Shown: positions 49,029-57,541 of the stretch, one piece after another
How positions within the stretch are numbered: the first letter of the stretch is position 1
How the letters are laid out: each line of letters starts with the position of its first letter
Assembly: GCF_943736985.1 (NCBI RefSeq)
Contig: NZ_CALSFS010000014.1
Coordinates: forward strand, 30,753 to 94,752
Direction of reading: 5' to 3'
DNA length: 64,000 nucleotides
Source of the DNA: Clostridium sp. Marseille-Q2269
Lineage (GTDB): Bacteria; Bacillota; Clostridia; Clostridiales; Clostridiaceae
The notes under the pieces: generated by a model
What the model was told of the DNA's origin: nothing
Database searches by the model: none
What the model saw: the letters and a program-made list of their open reading frames with translations, nothing else
Translations under genes and position numbers: made by a program

Positions 49029-50201
49029 TTACAATTTTGATAACCCCATTTTTAAAGCTACTTTTTTTACTTCCTCTGCCACAACTTCTGCTACTCTTTT
49101 ATCAAAGGCTCCTGGTATTATATATTCTTCATTTAATTCATCTTCTTGTATTAAAGAAGCTATAGCTTTAGATGCTGCTAATTTCATATCCTCATTTATA
49201 ACTTTAGATCTTATATCTAATGCTCCTCTAAATATTCCTGGAAATACTAATACATTATTTATTTGATTTGGGAAATCAGATCGTCCTGTAGCCACTACTC
49301 TAGCCCCTGCTTTTTTTGCCTTATCTGGCATTATTTCTGGAGTTGGGTTTGCCATAGCAAATACTATAGAATCTTTATTCATAGATGCTACCATTTCTTC
49401 TGTTAGTATATTTGGAGCTGATACACCTATAAATACATCTTTACCCTTTATTACATCTTTTAATGTTCCTTTTTCATTTTCTTTATTTGTTACTTCTGCT
49501 ATTAACTTTTGTGCTTCATTTAAATTATTATTACCTTTTACTAATGAACCTTCTTTATCACACATTATTATATTCTTAGCTCCTGCTTCTAATAATAATT
49601 TACATATAGATATTCCTGCAGAACCAGCACCATTTATAACTATTTTTGCTTCTTCTAATTTTTTTCCTATAAGTTTTAAAGCATTATATATTCCTGCTAA
49701 AACCACTATTGCTGTACCATGTTGATCATCATGAAATACTGGTATATCTAACTGTTCTTTTAATTTTTTCTCTATATAAAAACATTCTGGTGCTTTTATG
49801 TCCTCTAAATTTATTCCTCCAAATCCTGGAGCTATAAGTTTAACTGTTTTTATAATTTCTTCAGGGTCTTTACTATCTATACAAATTGGAAATGAATCTA
49901 TATCTGCAAATTCCTTAAATAAAAGAGCTTTTCCTTCCATAACAGGCAATCCTGCATAAGGTCCTATGTCTCCTAATCCTAAAACTGCTGTACCATTAGT
50001 TACTACAGCCACTGTATTTCCTTTCATGGTGTATTCGTAAACTAAAGATCTATCCTGACTTATTTTTACACATGGTTCTGCAACTCCTGGTGTATATGCT
50101 ATAGATAAATCTTCTTTATTTTTAACTTGTATTTTCCCTTCTATAGACAACTTACCTTTGAATTTTTTATGTACCATTAGTGATTTTTCTTTAACATCCA
50201 T
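49029..50201 (-). CDS. NAD(P)-dependent malic enzyme
   Basis: 390-residue short-form malic enzyme (malate to pyruvate and CO2). YTPGVAEPC, the metal-binding FGGINLEDIKAPECFYIE, HDDQHGTAIVVLAG, and NAD fold INGAGSAGISICKLL then FAMANPTPEI. Lacks the C-terminal phosphotransacetylase-like part of MaeB. Cofactor choice not decided. ATG after AAGGGG. Confidence 0.95.
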   Translation of the reverse strand: MDVKEKSLMVHKKFKGKLSIEGKIQVKNKEDLSIAYTPGVAEPCVKISQDRSLVYEYTMKGNTVAVVTNGTAVLGLGDIGPYAGLPVMEGKALLFKEFADIDSFPICIDSKDPEEIIKTVKLIAPGFGGINLEDIKAPECFYIEKKLKEQLDIPVFHDDQHGTAIVVLAGIYNALKLIGKKLEEAKIVINGAGSAGISICKLLLEAGAKNIIMCDKEGSLVKGNNNLNEAQKLIAEVTNKENEKGTLKDVIKGKDVFIGVSAPNILTEEMVASMNKDSIVFAMANPTPEIMPDKAKKAGARVVATGRSDFPNQINNVLVFPGIFRGALDIRSKVINEDMKLAASKAIASLIQEDELNEEYIIPGAFDKRVAEVVAEEVKKVALKMGLSKL

Positions 50202-50243
50202 ACTATTTCCCCTTCCTTACTTATGAACATATTATTTAAGAAC

Positions 50244-50260
50244 TTATCCACATGTGGATA
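50244..50260. promoter_or_regulatory. 16-bp palindrome containing a DnaA-box match
   Basis: TATCCACATGTGGATA (50245-50260) is a perfect palindrome in the upstream region of the malic enzyme gene. TTATCCACA (50244-50252) matches the DnaA box consensus exactly. More likely an operator than a replication site, since no cluster of boxes is seen. Confidence 0.35.
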
Positions 50261-50275
50261 TATTTAATATGAAAA

Positions 50276-50333
50276 CCATCTTAAATATATAAGATGATTT
50301 TCTACTATAAGTAAACTCTTATATTTAAGATGG
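50276..50333 (-). terminator. Terminator at the end of nth
   Basis: Arms at 50276-50293 and 50318-50333 (16 paired, two-base bulge). On the minus strand the stem ends in GGTTTTC. The upstream arm overlaps the last codons of nth. Confidence 0.7.
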
Positions 50334-50966
50334 CTTAACTTCTTCATTATAATATTTACAATATTTTTTTATAGTACATTCTTCGCATTTAGGTTTTCTT
50401 GCTATACAACATCTTCTTCCATGAAATATCAAAACATGGTGCATTAATATCCATAAATCCTTTGGTATAACTTGCTGTAGCTGTTCTTCTGTTTTTAACA
50501 CATTACTAGCTTGTGCTAATCCTATCCTATTTGAAACTCTAAACACATGTGTATCTACTGCTATGGTTGGCACCTTAAAAGCATTTGCTAAAACCACATT
50601 AGCAGTTTTTCTGCCTACTCCTGGTAATGAAGTTAGATGGTCAAAATCACTGGGAACTTCACTTTTAAATTTTTCTTCTAACTCTTTACAAAGTGATAAT
50701 ATATTCTTAGATTTATTTCTATATAACCCTATTTTTTTAATTTTTTCCTCTAATTCTTCCCTTGTCAACTTTAAAAAGTCCTTAGGAGTAGCACATTCCT
50801 TAAATAAAACTTTTGTTACTTCATTTACTTTTTTATCTGTGGTTTGAGCAGATAATACTGTAGCTATCAAAAGTTCAAAGGGATTTCTATGTTCTAATTC
50901 ACAATTAGCATCAGGATATGTGTTTATTAATATGTCTATAACATCTTTAATTTCATGATTATCCAA
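50325..50966 (-). CDS. nth: Endonuclease III
   Basis: 213-residue base-excision-repair glycosylase/AP lyase. Helix-hairpin-helix LTSLPGVGRKTANVVL with catalytic Lys, catalytic Asp in VDTHVFRVSNRIG, and C-terminal 4Fe-4S motif CCIARKPKCEECTIKKYC. TTG start at 50966 with GGGAG eight to ten bases upstream. Second gene of a group with plsC. Confidence 0.96.
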   Translation of the reverse strand: MDNHEIKDVIDILINTYPDANCELEHRNPFELLIATVLSAQTTDKKVNEVTKVLFKECATPKDFLKLTREELEEKIKKIGLYRNKSKNILSLCKELEEKFKSEVPSDFDHLTSLPGVGRKTANVVLANAFKVPTIAVDTHVFRVSNRIGLAQASNVLKTEEQLQQVIPKDLWILMHHVLIFHGRRCCIARKPKCEECTIKKYCKYYNEEVKPS

Positions 50967-51018
50967 TTGAAATTCACTCCCATAATTTTTCTTCTATATA
51001 AAGATCGGTTTATTAGAT

Positions 51019-51726
51019 TTAATCTTTCTTATGGTATATTCCTCTATATTCTTCTGGTATTAATTTGGCTATTTGACACATAAGATAATCCATAAGCCTA
51101 TCCTCGTACTCATGCTTTGATTCATCTTTATCCTTTTTAGGTAATTCTACTGGTTTACCTATATTTACTGTTACTTCAGCATATTGAAAACTCTCTAAAG
51201 TCATATCTTTATCATTTATAGGTAAAAGTTTTTCTGTTCCGCTAAGTCCTAAAGGTATTATAGCAGCCTTACTTAATTTTTGTATTAAAATTACACCTTT
51301 TTTAGGTTCCATTAATTTTGCATTTCTGCTTCTAGTACCTTCTGGGAATATTAAAATATTATTTCCTGCTTTTAAAGTTTTTACTATTGTATATATAGCC
51401 TCTTTATCTGCAGTATTTGGCTTTATTGGTATAGTCTTTGTTATTTCTAATCCAAGTTTTGTTAAAGAATTATCTTTAAGTTTAACTCCTGCTATAAAAG
51501 TTACATCTTTGTCTTTTAATACTTTATTTATAATTAAAGCATCAGAATTACTTAAATGATTAGAAATAAAAATAATTGGTTTTTCTATATTTTCTAAATT
51601 TTCTTTACCTTTTATGGTCAATTTAGCATATTTTTTTATATAACTATCTAATATTTTTTTTGATAAAAATCTTACAAGACTTTTAGGCATACATCCTATT
51701 ATTTTTGTCATTGTAGGAGAAATCAT
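51019..51726 (-). CDS. plsC: 1-acyl-sn-glycerol-3-phosphate acyltransferase
   Basis: 235-residue membrane-associated acyltransferase making phosphatidic acid. Catalytic NHLSNSD (HxxxxD form) near residue 57, FPEGTRSRN for phosphate binding, and IPLGLSG. ATG at 51726 lies six bases after AGAGGTG; a GTG nine bases upstream overlaps that site. Confidence 0.93.
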   Translation of the reverse strand: MISPTMTKIIGCMPKSLVRFLSKKILDSYIKKYAKLTIKGKENLENIEKPIIFISNHLSNSDALIINKVLKDKDVTFIAGVKLKDNSLTKLGLEITKTIPIKPNTADKEAIYTIVKTLKAGNNILIFPEGTRSRNAKLMEPKKGVILIQKLSKAAIIPLGLSGTEKLLPINDKDMTLESFQYAEVTVNIGKPVELPKKDKDESKHEYEDRLMDYLMCQIAKLIPEEYRGIYHKKD

Positions 51727-51799
51727 ACACAACACCTCTCAAAGCTCCTAATTTGTCATATTACTAACAATTGTAAAACACCTGGATTTACCAAAGTAA

Positions 51800-51841
51800 A
51801 ATTCAGATAGAACAAAAACTCACTCTGAATTAAGTTTAACT
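51800..51841 (-). terminator. Possible terminator after queG
   Basis: 8-bp arms AATTCAGA / TCTGAATT with a 26-base loop, about 30 bases after the queG stop. Minus-strand tail TTTTACTTTGG. Weak. Confidence 0.4.
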
Positions 51842-51873
51842 TTATAAACATTGTTCTAAATAAATTATAATTA

Positions 51874-52839
51874 TTATTTCTTTAAAAGTCTATGATAATA
51901 ATCTAATACATAAGGAGATTTTATATTTTTCCCCTCTACTTTTACATTGTTATTCAGTGTAATACAATTAATTAAAGCATTTCTTTGCAATATACTTTTT
52001 CCTCTCCAACCACAGGATGTTAGTTTATATTTTTCTTTAAAATCCTTATTATTAATATATATTAACTCTTCTAAATTTAAATTTTCCATATAATTAAAAG
52101 GTTTAAATTCTTCTATATCAGAAGTAATTACATTATTGTTATAAGGACATATCCTTTGACAAGTGTCACAACCAAACATCCTTCCCTTTAATTTGGTCAT
52201 CCATTCATCCTCTATATGTTTTTTTTGAGTAATATAAGATAAACATATATTAGGATTTTTACTACTTAAAGAATCAGTAGGGCAAACTTTAATGCATCTA
52301 TTACAGTCCTTACATTTACATTCTATTGGCTCATCTTCATCCATTTCTATATCTGTAATTATTTCTCCTAAAAATATATAGGAACCATATTTTTCTGTAA
52401 TAAGCATATTATTTTTCCCTATAAATCCTATTCCACACAAATATGCAATGTACCTTTCTGGAAGATCATTGCTATCTACAAAATATTCTGCTCTATAACC
52501 TTTACTTTTTATAAAATTACATATCTTTTGTAAATATTCATTTACTACAATATGATAATCTCTACCTTGAGTATACTTTGAAAAATATATATCACATTTA
52601 TGATCTAAATTAAATAAATAGGGAAAAGCAATAGAAATTATTGTTTTCCCCTCTTTCATATATTGAAATGGATCTACTCTTTTATTTATATTTTTACCTT
52701 CAAATTCATTTTGTCTGTTTTTATTTTGTCTTTCTGTAAATTCCGGTATAAGTTCATGAAAAATCCTGCATTTTGTGAATCCTACTAAATCTAATCTTAA
52801 GCTTTTGCAATATTCCTTTATAGATTCCTTACAATCCAT
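51874..52839 (-). CDS. queG: Epoxyqueuosine reductase QueG
   Basis: 321-residue cobalamin- and iron-sulfur-dependent enzyme for the last step of queuosine in tRNA. The C-terminal half has two 4Fe-4S motifs: CKDCNRCIKVCPTDSL and CDTCQRICPYN. N-terminal half (LRLDLVGFTKC, ISIAFPYLF, YFVDSNDLPER) is the cobalamin domain. Follows cysE by 21 bases, probably in the same transcript. Confidence 0.93.
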   Translation of the reverse strand: MDCKESIKEYCKSLRLDLVGFTKCRIFHELIPEFTERQNKNRQNEFEGKNINKRVDPFQYMKEGKTIISIAFPYLFNLDHKCDIYFSKYTQGRDYHIVVNEYLQKICNFIKSKGYRAEYFVDSNDLPERYIAYLCGIGFIGKNNMLITEKYGSYIFLGEIITDIEMDEDEPIECKCKDCNRCIKVCPTDSLSSKNPNICLSYITQKKHIEDEWMTKLKGRMFGCDTCQRICPYNNNVITSDIEEFKPFNYMENLNLEELIYINNKDFKEKYKLTSCGWRGKSILQRNALINCITLNNNVKVEGKNIKSPYVLDYYHRLLKK

Positions 52840-52860
52840 ACTAATCTTTTCTCCTAAAAA

Positions 52861-53457
52861 TTATATTATCATATCATTGTATATTACTTTTTTAACACCA
52901 TTATAATCCCTTATTTCTATAACAGATGGTTTTTTATCATATCTTACTACCTTTGCTGGTATCCCTACTGCTGTTGCATTATCTGGCACATGGTGTAAAA
53001 CTACTGCATTGGCACCTATTTTTACGTTATCTCCTATATTTATAGGTCCTAATATTTTTGCACCACTTCCTATTATAACATTATCTCCTACAGTAGGATG
53101 CCTTTTTCCTTTATCTTTTCCTGTTCCTCCTAAAGTTACTCCATGATATAAAGTTACGTTATCTCCAACCTCTGCAGTTTCACCGATAACAACACCCATT
53201 CCATGATCTATAAAAAGACCTTTGCCTATAGTTGCACCTGGGTGAATCTCTATACCTGTAAAGAATCGGGATATTTGCGATATAAGTCTAGCTAAAAAAA
53301 ATAAATGTGATTTATAAAGCAAATGTGTTATTCTATAGCTTAGCAAAGCATGGATAAATGGATATAGTATAAAAACCTCTAAAATATTTCTTGCAGCTGG
53401 ATCTTTCTCTTTAGCATTCTTCAAATCATATATCAAAAGTTTAATAGGATTTTTCAT
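52861..53457 (-). CDS. cysE: Serine O-acetyltransferase
   Basis: 198-residue enzyme making O-acetylserine, the first step of cysteine synthesis. Left-handed beta-helix with hexapeptide repeats: [38 protein letters not shown] (catalytic His in DHG and YHG), and [18 protein letters not shown] at 53457 follows AGAGGTG; a GTG nine bases upstream is less likely. Fourteen bases after cysK. Confidence 0.96.
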   Translation of the reverse strand: MKNPIKLLIYDLKNAKEKDPAARNILEVFILYPFIHALLSYRITHLLYKSHLFFLARLISQISRFFTGIEIHPGATIGKGLFIDHGMGVVIGETAEVGDNVTLYHGVTLGGTGKDKGKRHPTVGDNVIIGSGAKILGPINIGDNVKIGANAVVLHHVPDNATAVGIPAKVVRYDKKPSVIEIRDYNGVKKVIYNDMII

Positions 53458-53471
53458 ATAATTCACCTCTT

Positions 53472-54386
53472 TTATTTGTCATATAAGCCCGTAGACATAT
53501 ATTTTTCCCCACCATCTGGAGATACAGTTACTACTTTTTTACCTTTTCCTAATTTTTTAGCTATTTTTATAGCTGCAGCTATATTTGCACCTGAAGATAT
53601 GCCTACCAATATTCCTTCTTCTTCTCCAAATCTTCTTGCATATTCATAAGACTCTTCATCTGTTATAGTCATTACTTCATCTACTACATCTTCTTCATAT
53701 ACATCTGGTATAAATCCTGCTCCTATTCCCTGTATTTTATGAGGTGCAGCTTTTCCTCCTGATATTACTGGAGAGCTATAAGGTTCAACAGCTACAACTT
53801 TTATATTTTTATTAAACTCTTTTAATCTTCTTCCGACACCAGCTATGGTGCCACCTGTACCAACTGAAGCTACAAAAGCATCCAAATTCTCTACATCTTT
53901 TAATATCTCAATACCAGTTGTTTCATAATGTTTTTTTGAGTTAGCTCTATTTGAAAATTGCTGAGGAATAAAGTATCCTTTTTTATCTCTAGCTAGTTCC
54001 TCTGCCTTTTGTATAGCTCCTGTCATACCTTTATTACCTTCTGTAAGAACTAATTCTGCTCCATAAGCTTTTATCATATTTCTTCTTTCTATGCTCATAG
54101 AATCTGGCATTATAATAATAACTTTATAACCTTTTAATCTACCTACCATAGCAAGTCCTATTCCTGTATTCCCACTAGTAGGCTCTACTATTACATCACC
54201 TGGTTTTATCTTTCCATCTTTTTCTGCCTCTTCAATCATGCCTAATGCTGCTCTATCCTTTATGCTTCCACCAGGATTAAATTTTTCTAATTTCACATAA
54301 ACATCTGCCATATTTTCTTCTTTCATATTATTTAATTTAAACATGGGTGTGTTTCCTATTAACTCTATAGAATTTTCATATAACAT
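53472..54386 (-). CDS. cysK: Cysteine synthase A
   Basis: 304-residue PLP enzyme forming cysteine from O-acetylserine and sulfide. PLP lysine in [13 protein letters not shown], substrate loop [13 protein letters not shown], phosphate-binding [11 protein letters not shown], and [14 protein letters not shown] at 54386 ([11 protein letters not shown]) follows AAGGGGAG. First gene of the operon with cysE, controlled by the T-box upstream. Confidence 0.97.
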   Translation of the reverse strand: MLYENSIELIGNTPMFKLNNMKEENMADVYVKLEKFNPGGSIKDRAALGMIEEAEKDGKIKPGDVIVEPTSGNTGIGLAMVGRLKGYKVIIIMPDSMSIERRNMIKAYGAELVLTEGNKGMTGAIQKAEELARDKKGYFIPQQFSNRANSKKHYETTGIEILKDVENLDAFVASVGTGGTIAGVGRRLKEFNKNIKVVAVEPYSSPVISGGKAAPHKIQGIGAGFIPDVYEEDVVDEVMTITDEESYEYARRFGEEEGILVGISSGANIAAAIKIAKKLGKGKKVVTVSPDGGEKYMSTGLYDK

Positions 54387-54420
54387 AATTAATCTCCCCT
54401 TATTAAACAAATTTAATATA

Positions 54421-54712
54421 AAAAAACTCCATCTCTATAAAATATATAGAGACGAAGTATATGCTCCGTGGTTCCACTCTAGTTAGATATTAACAATCCA
54501 CTTTATCAGGTACTTAATAAACTAAATACCTTATCACTATAACGGGCGAACCCGATGCAGCCTACTTTATTCGGTGCATAACTCCAAAGGGCACTTCACA
54601 TAAACCTTCTTTAGAAATTTTCCAGCAAATTAATTTCCTCTCTTGAAAGATTGATTATACTACTTTCCTTCTTCAACGTTTTTATTTCCGACTATTTTAG
54701 TACGAATTCTAT
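54421..54712 (-). promoter_or_regulatory. T-box leader of the cysK-cysE operon (cysteine specifier UGC)
   Basis: Stem I begins with GAAGAAGGAAAGTAG and AGAGAGG. The candidate specifier UGC (54593-54591) lies in GAAGUGCCCUUUGGAG. The T-box AGAGTGGAACCACGG is at 54480-54466. Its terminator has arms CTTCGTCTCTATA and TATAGAGATGGAG (54457-54427), ending in six or more T. Uncharged tRNA-Cys should pair with UGC and allow read-through into cysteine synthesis. Specifier and downstream genes agree. Confidence 0.9.
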
Positions 54713-54718
54713 AATATA

Positions 54719-54746
54719 ATTATATGATATTTTTTAAATTTGTCAA
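54719..54746 (-). promoter_or_regulatory. Promoter of the cysK T-box unit
   Basis: Minus-strand -35 TTGACA (54741-54746) and -10 TATAAT (54719-54724), both perfect, with a 16-base spacer. Confidence 0.8.
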
Positions 54747-54750
54747 CTAC

Positions 54751-55467
54751 TTATCTACAAAATCTATGTTTACCTATTATTTTTATTAATGGCCTTGACC
54801 AAATCCAAGAACTTGTAGCTGTAGAAGGATTAAAATAATACATAGCACCACCAGAAGGATCCCACCCATTTAAAGCATCCCTAGCTGCATTTATAGAGCT
54901 TTGTTCCATTTGTGCATGTATTTGACCATCTACTATGGCAGTAAATGCACCTGGTTGATATATAACTCCAGCCACGCTATTAGGGAACTTAGGATTTCTT
55001 GTTCTGTTTAAAACTACTGCTCCTACTGCTACTTGACCTTCATAAGGTTCCCCTCTTGCTTCTCCATTTATTAGTCTAGCTAAAAGCATGACATCTTGAT
55101 TGTTAGAACTTTTATTTCCTCCTGCACTTGAACTTGAACTTGATGAAGATTTAGTTCTTATTCCTAATGCAGCTAAAGTTCCATCACCTATTACTCCATC
55201 TACTTTCAAACCATTTTTAGATTGAAAATTTCTTACAGCTTTATAGGTTTTGTAGCCATATATTCCATCTACTCCACCACTATAATATCCCCAGGCTCTG
55301 AGTTTTGTTTGAACCTGGGAAATAGTATCTCCTCTATTTCCATAATAATATGCTACAGCCTTAGTAGCATTTGTATAAGGCAATATATAAAGAGTAGTAC
55401 TGCTGTAAGCCAACATTATAGCTAAAACATATATTATTGCTCTTTTTAAATATATATTCTTCCTCAT
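54751..55467 (-). CDS. sleB: Spore cortex-lytic enzyme SleB
   Basis: 238-residue germination enzyme. Signal peptide (about 1-35), peptidoglycan-binding domain with two repeats (SQVQTKLRAWGYYSGGVDGIYG ends near 80), a serine-rich linker (eight Ser in a row), and Hydrolase_2 domain with LARLINGEARGEPYEGQVAVG carrying the catalytic Glu. Degrades the cortex of spores. ATG after GGGAGGAG. ypeB is not adjacent. Confidence 0.95.
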   Translation of the reverse strand: MRKNIYLKRAIIYVLAIMLAYSSTTLYILPYTNATKAVAYYYGNRGDTISQVQTKLRAWGYYSGGVDGIYGYKTYKAVRNFQSKNGLKVDGVIGDGTLAALGIRTKSSSSSSSSAGGNKSSNNQDVMLLARLINGEARGEPYEGQVAVGAVVLNRTRNPKFPNSVAGVIYQPGAFTAIVDGQIHAQMEQSSINAARDALNGWDPSGGAMYYFNPSTATSSWIWSRPLIKIIGKHRFCR

Positions 55468-55615
55468 AATACTCCTCCCACAAAATCCATAGTTTTGCTA
55501 TTTATCTTAAAATTAGTTTGCGCATAAAATTATAAAAAATACTCATTTATAAAATAAAATTATTAGTTTCTACAAGTTATTAGATCAAATTTTAAACATA
55601 GTATTTTCAAAAAAT

Positions 55616-55651
55616 AAAAAACCGACTTTTTAAACAAAAGTCAGCTTTTTT
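55616..55651 (-). terminator. Terminator after the MgtE-N/CBS gene
   Basis: Arms AAAAACCGACTTTT and AAAAGTCAGCTTTTTT, with one mismatch, around a five-base loop. Minus-strand tail GGTTTTTTATTTT. Confidence 0.75.
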
Positions 55652-55660
55652 ATTTATAAT

Positions 55661-56926
55661 TCAAACTGTAACTATTTTAATTTTCTTTCTCCACATGGGT
55701 GCAAACACGTCTTCTATAATATCATCTATAGATATAGTTCCACATAACTTATTTTCTCCCTCAATTACTGGAATAGATATTAAATCATACTTTATTGCTA
55801 ATTCTACAGCTTCATTTATATGATCTGTATCATTGACTTTTATTATATCCTTATCCATTATATCCTTAAGCTTATCCTGTGGATTGGATATTATTAAATC
55901 TGTGAGGGATATATATCCTTTTAGCTCTTCTTTTTCATCTACAATATATATATAATAAGCTTCTTCATCTTTAGGTTTTATTTCTCTTAATAAATCTATA
56001 GTTTCTTCAGCAGTTATATTTACATTAAAAGATATAAAATCTTTATTCATTATACTTCCAGCAGTCTCTTCTTTATAATTCATAAGCTTTCTTATATCTT
56101 TAGCATCTCTCTCTTCCATAATAGAAAGCATTTCCTCTACTTCTTCCTCTTCCATTTGTGCAAGCACATCTGCCGCTTCATCTTTTGACATATTATATAT
56201 AATTTCAGCTTTCTTTGAAGAAGTCATTTCTTCCAACATTTCTGTTTTTACTTCTATATCTATTTCTTCAAAAGTATCCGCCGCTAAATCATCATCTAAG
56301 CTTTCAAAAACTAGTTTTCTATAGCTGTCATTCATGTCTTCTATGATATCTGCCAAATCTGCAGGGTGTAAAGTTGATAATTTTTGATAAGATACAGATA
56401 ATTTTAAATTATTATTTACCATTTCTAAGGATTCTACACTATCCCACATTATTAAAGTATCTTCTATTTTTTTATTAAATATTTTATAAATGCTTCTTAA
56501 TAAATTTTCCATTCCCATTCTTCTACTTAAGGCTAGTGCCCCTGTATCTACAGCTATTACTTTATACTCTCCTGCGATTTCTCCAATTCTCAAATCGTGA
56601 ACTTTAACCATTTTTTTCCCATTTATATCAATTATCTGTTTATCTAGAAGATGCTGTGATAATAAATAAGAATATTTTCTTAATATTATATCTCTAGTTC
56701 CTATTACTTTTATAATAGTTTTACCTTGATCTTCATAAAAAGAAATATTTTTAAACTCATAATTCACTATTTCTCTTGATTTTTTTATCTTATATGCAAT
56801 AGCTCTTGGATAATCATCCTCAGAAGTTACATAGATATCTATTAGCTTACCTATGCAGTCCCCATACTCATCATATACCTTTTTATTGATAATTTTACTT
56901 AGGAAAAAACTTTGTAGCTTCTTCAT
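55661..56926 (-). CDS. PRC-barrel/MgtE-N/CBS protein without a transport domain
   Basis: 421-residue soluble protein. ATG at 56926 follows GGGAGG; a longer frame upstream has no support. Order: PRC-barrel-like N-terminus (about 1-160), MgtE N-terminal helical domain (LHPADLADIIEDM near 190, DEAADVLAQMEEEEVEEML), and two CBS domains (about 280-415; SIPVIEGENKLCGTISIDDIIED). The five membrane helices of true MgtE channels are missing, and the chain ends after the second CBS. The M-box riboswitch upstream ties it to magnesium. Probably a Mg2+ sensor or partner of a metal transporter encoded elsewhere. Confidence 0.87.
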   Translation of the reverse strand: MKKLQSFFLSKIINKKVYDEYGDCIGKLIDIYVTSEDDYPRAIAYKIKKSREIVNYEFKNISFYEDQGKTIIKVIGTRDIILRKYSYLLSQHLLDKQIIDINGKKMVKVHDLRIGEIAGEYKVIAVDTGALALSRRMGMENLLRSIYKIFNKKIEDTLIMWDSVESLEMVNNNLKLSVSYQKLSTLHPADLADIIEDMNDSYRKLVFESLDDDLAADTFEEIDIEVKTEMLEEMTSSKKAEIIYNMSKDEAADVLAQMEEEEVEEMLSIMEERDAKDIRKLMNYKEETAGSIMNKDFISFNVNITAEETIDLLREIKPKDEEAYYIYIVDEKEELKGYISLTDLIISNPQDKLKDIMDKDIIKVNDTDHINEAVELAIKYDLISIPVIEGENKLCGTISIDDIIEDVFAPMWRKKIKIVTV

Positions 56927-56949
56927 AAATATTCCTCCCTTCACATTTA

Positions 56950-57005
56950 TAGAGGAATATCCTAAGCTACAAATAAAAATATATGCTTAAACAAATATTC
57001 CTCTA
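56950..57005 (-). repeat. Inverted repeat between M-box and start codon
   Basis: Perfect 11-bp arms TAGAGGAATAT (56950-56960) and ATATTCCTCTA (56995-57005) enclose 34 bases in which a second AAGC/GCTT pair can form. It lies after the M-box terminator and before the ribosome site, so it is part of the mRNA leader. Role unknown. Confidence 0.5.
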
Positions 57006-57103
57006 CAAAATAATACAAATTTTATTTGATCTATTGTCCCATCATACGGACCATTTTCCATTTTGTATCACCATCCCAATGTTTTCCAAAAAATTATAAA
57101 ACA

Positions 57104-57310
57104 AAAAGAGCCTATAGGCTCCTTATATACATAACTAAAACTTTAAAATTAATCAACATCAATCGTTGAGTTTTAGCACTATATAGCTTTGGACCATTGC
57201 CAGCTACATTAAGTAAAACCTTATGTCGGTAATACCTGGTGACCCATTGGCATCTCTCGATGTTTCCGGGCAGTAGCGTATATCTATATAGGAGCCTCAC
57301 CTAACGTACA
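57104..57310 (-). promoter_or_regulatory. M-box (ykoK-type) magnesium riboswitch
   Basis: Conserved 5' part GTTAGGTGAGGCTCCTATAT (from 57305), then ATACGCTACTGCCCGGAAAC, GATGCCAATGGGTCACCAGG, and the 3' element AGTGCTAAAACTCAACGATTG. A terminator follows: GAGCC (57112-57108) pairs with GGCTC (57121-57117), with T run after. High Mg2+ stabilises the terminator form. Controls the MgtE-N/CBS gene at 55661-56926. Confidence 0.93.
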
Positions 57311-57336
57311 TTATTAAGATTTTGTCTTATATTTTT

Positions 57337-57365
57337 ATTATATTGTTTATACCTTAATTTTGCAA
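57337..57365 (-). promoter_or_regulatory. Promoter of the M-box unit
   Basis: Minus strand: -35 TTGCAA (57360-57365), 17-base spacer, -10 TATAAT (57337-57342). Start near 57330, just before the riboswitch. Confidence 0.7.
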
Positions 57366-57541
57366 CTGAATTTATCAAATTTTTTTAAATTTATTCATTA
57401 TTTAAATTTACATTCTTGTATATTATTCTCTCTTCTTCTTATAGCATATTTCTTCTTTTTAAATTATTTTTGATATTGAACAAAATGAAATGTATAATGA
57501 TATTATTAGAAAATTGTATTTTAGATAGGAGAATGAAAATA

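Noticed and set aside
50244-50260. Origin of replication
   Set aside because: Only one DnaA-box match is seen, without dnaA, AT-rich repeats or a box cluster.
57112-57300. 62-codon minus-strand frame
   Set aside because: It lies wholly inside the M-box riboswitch and its terminator.
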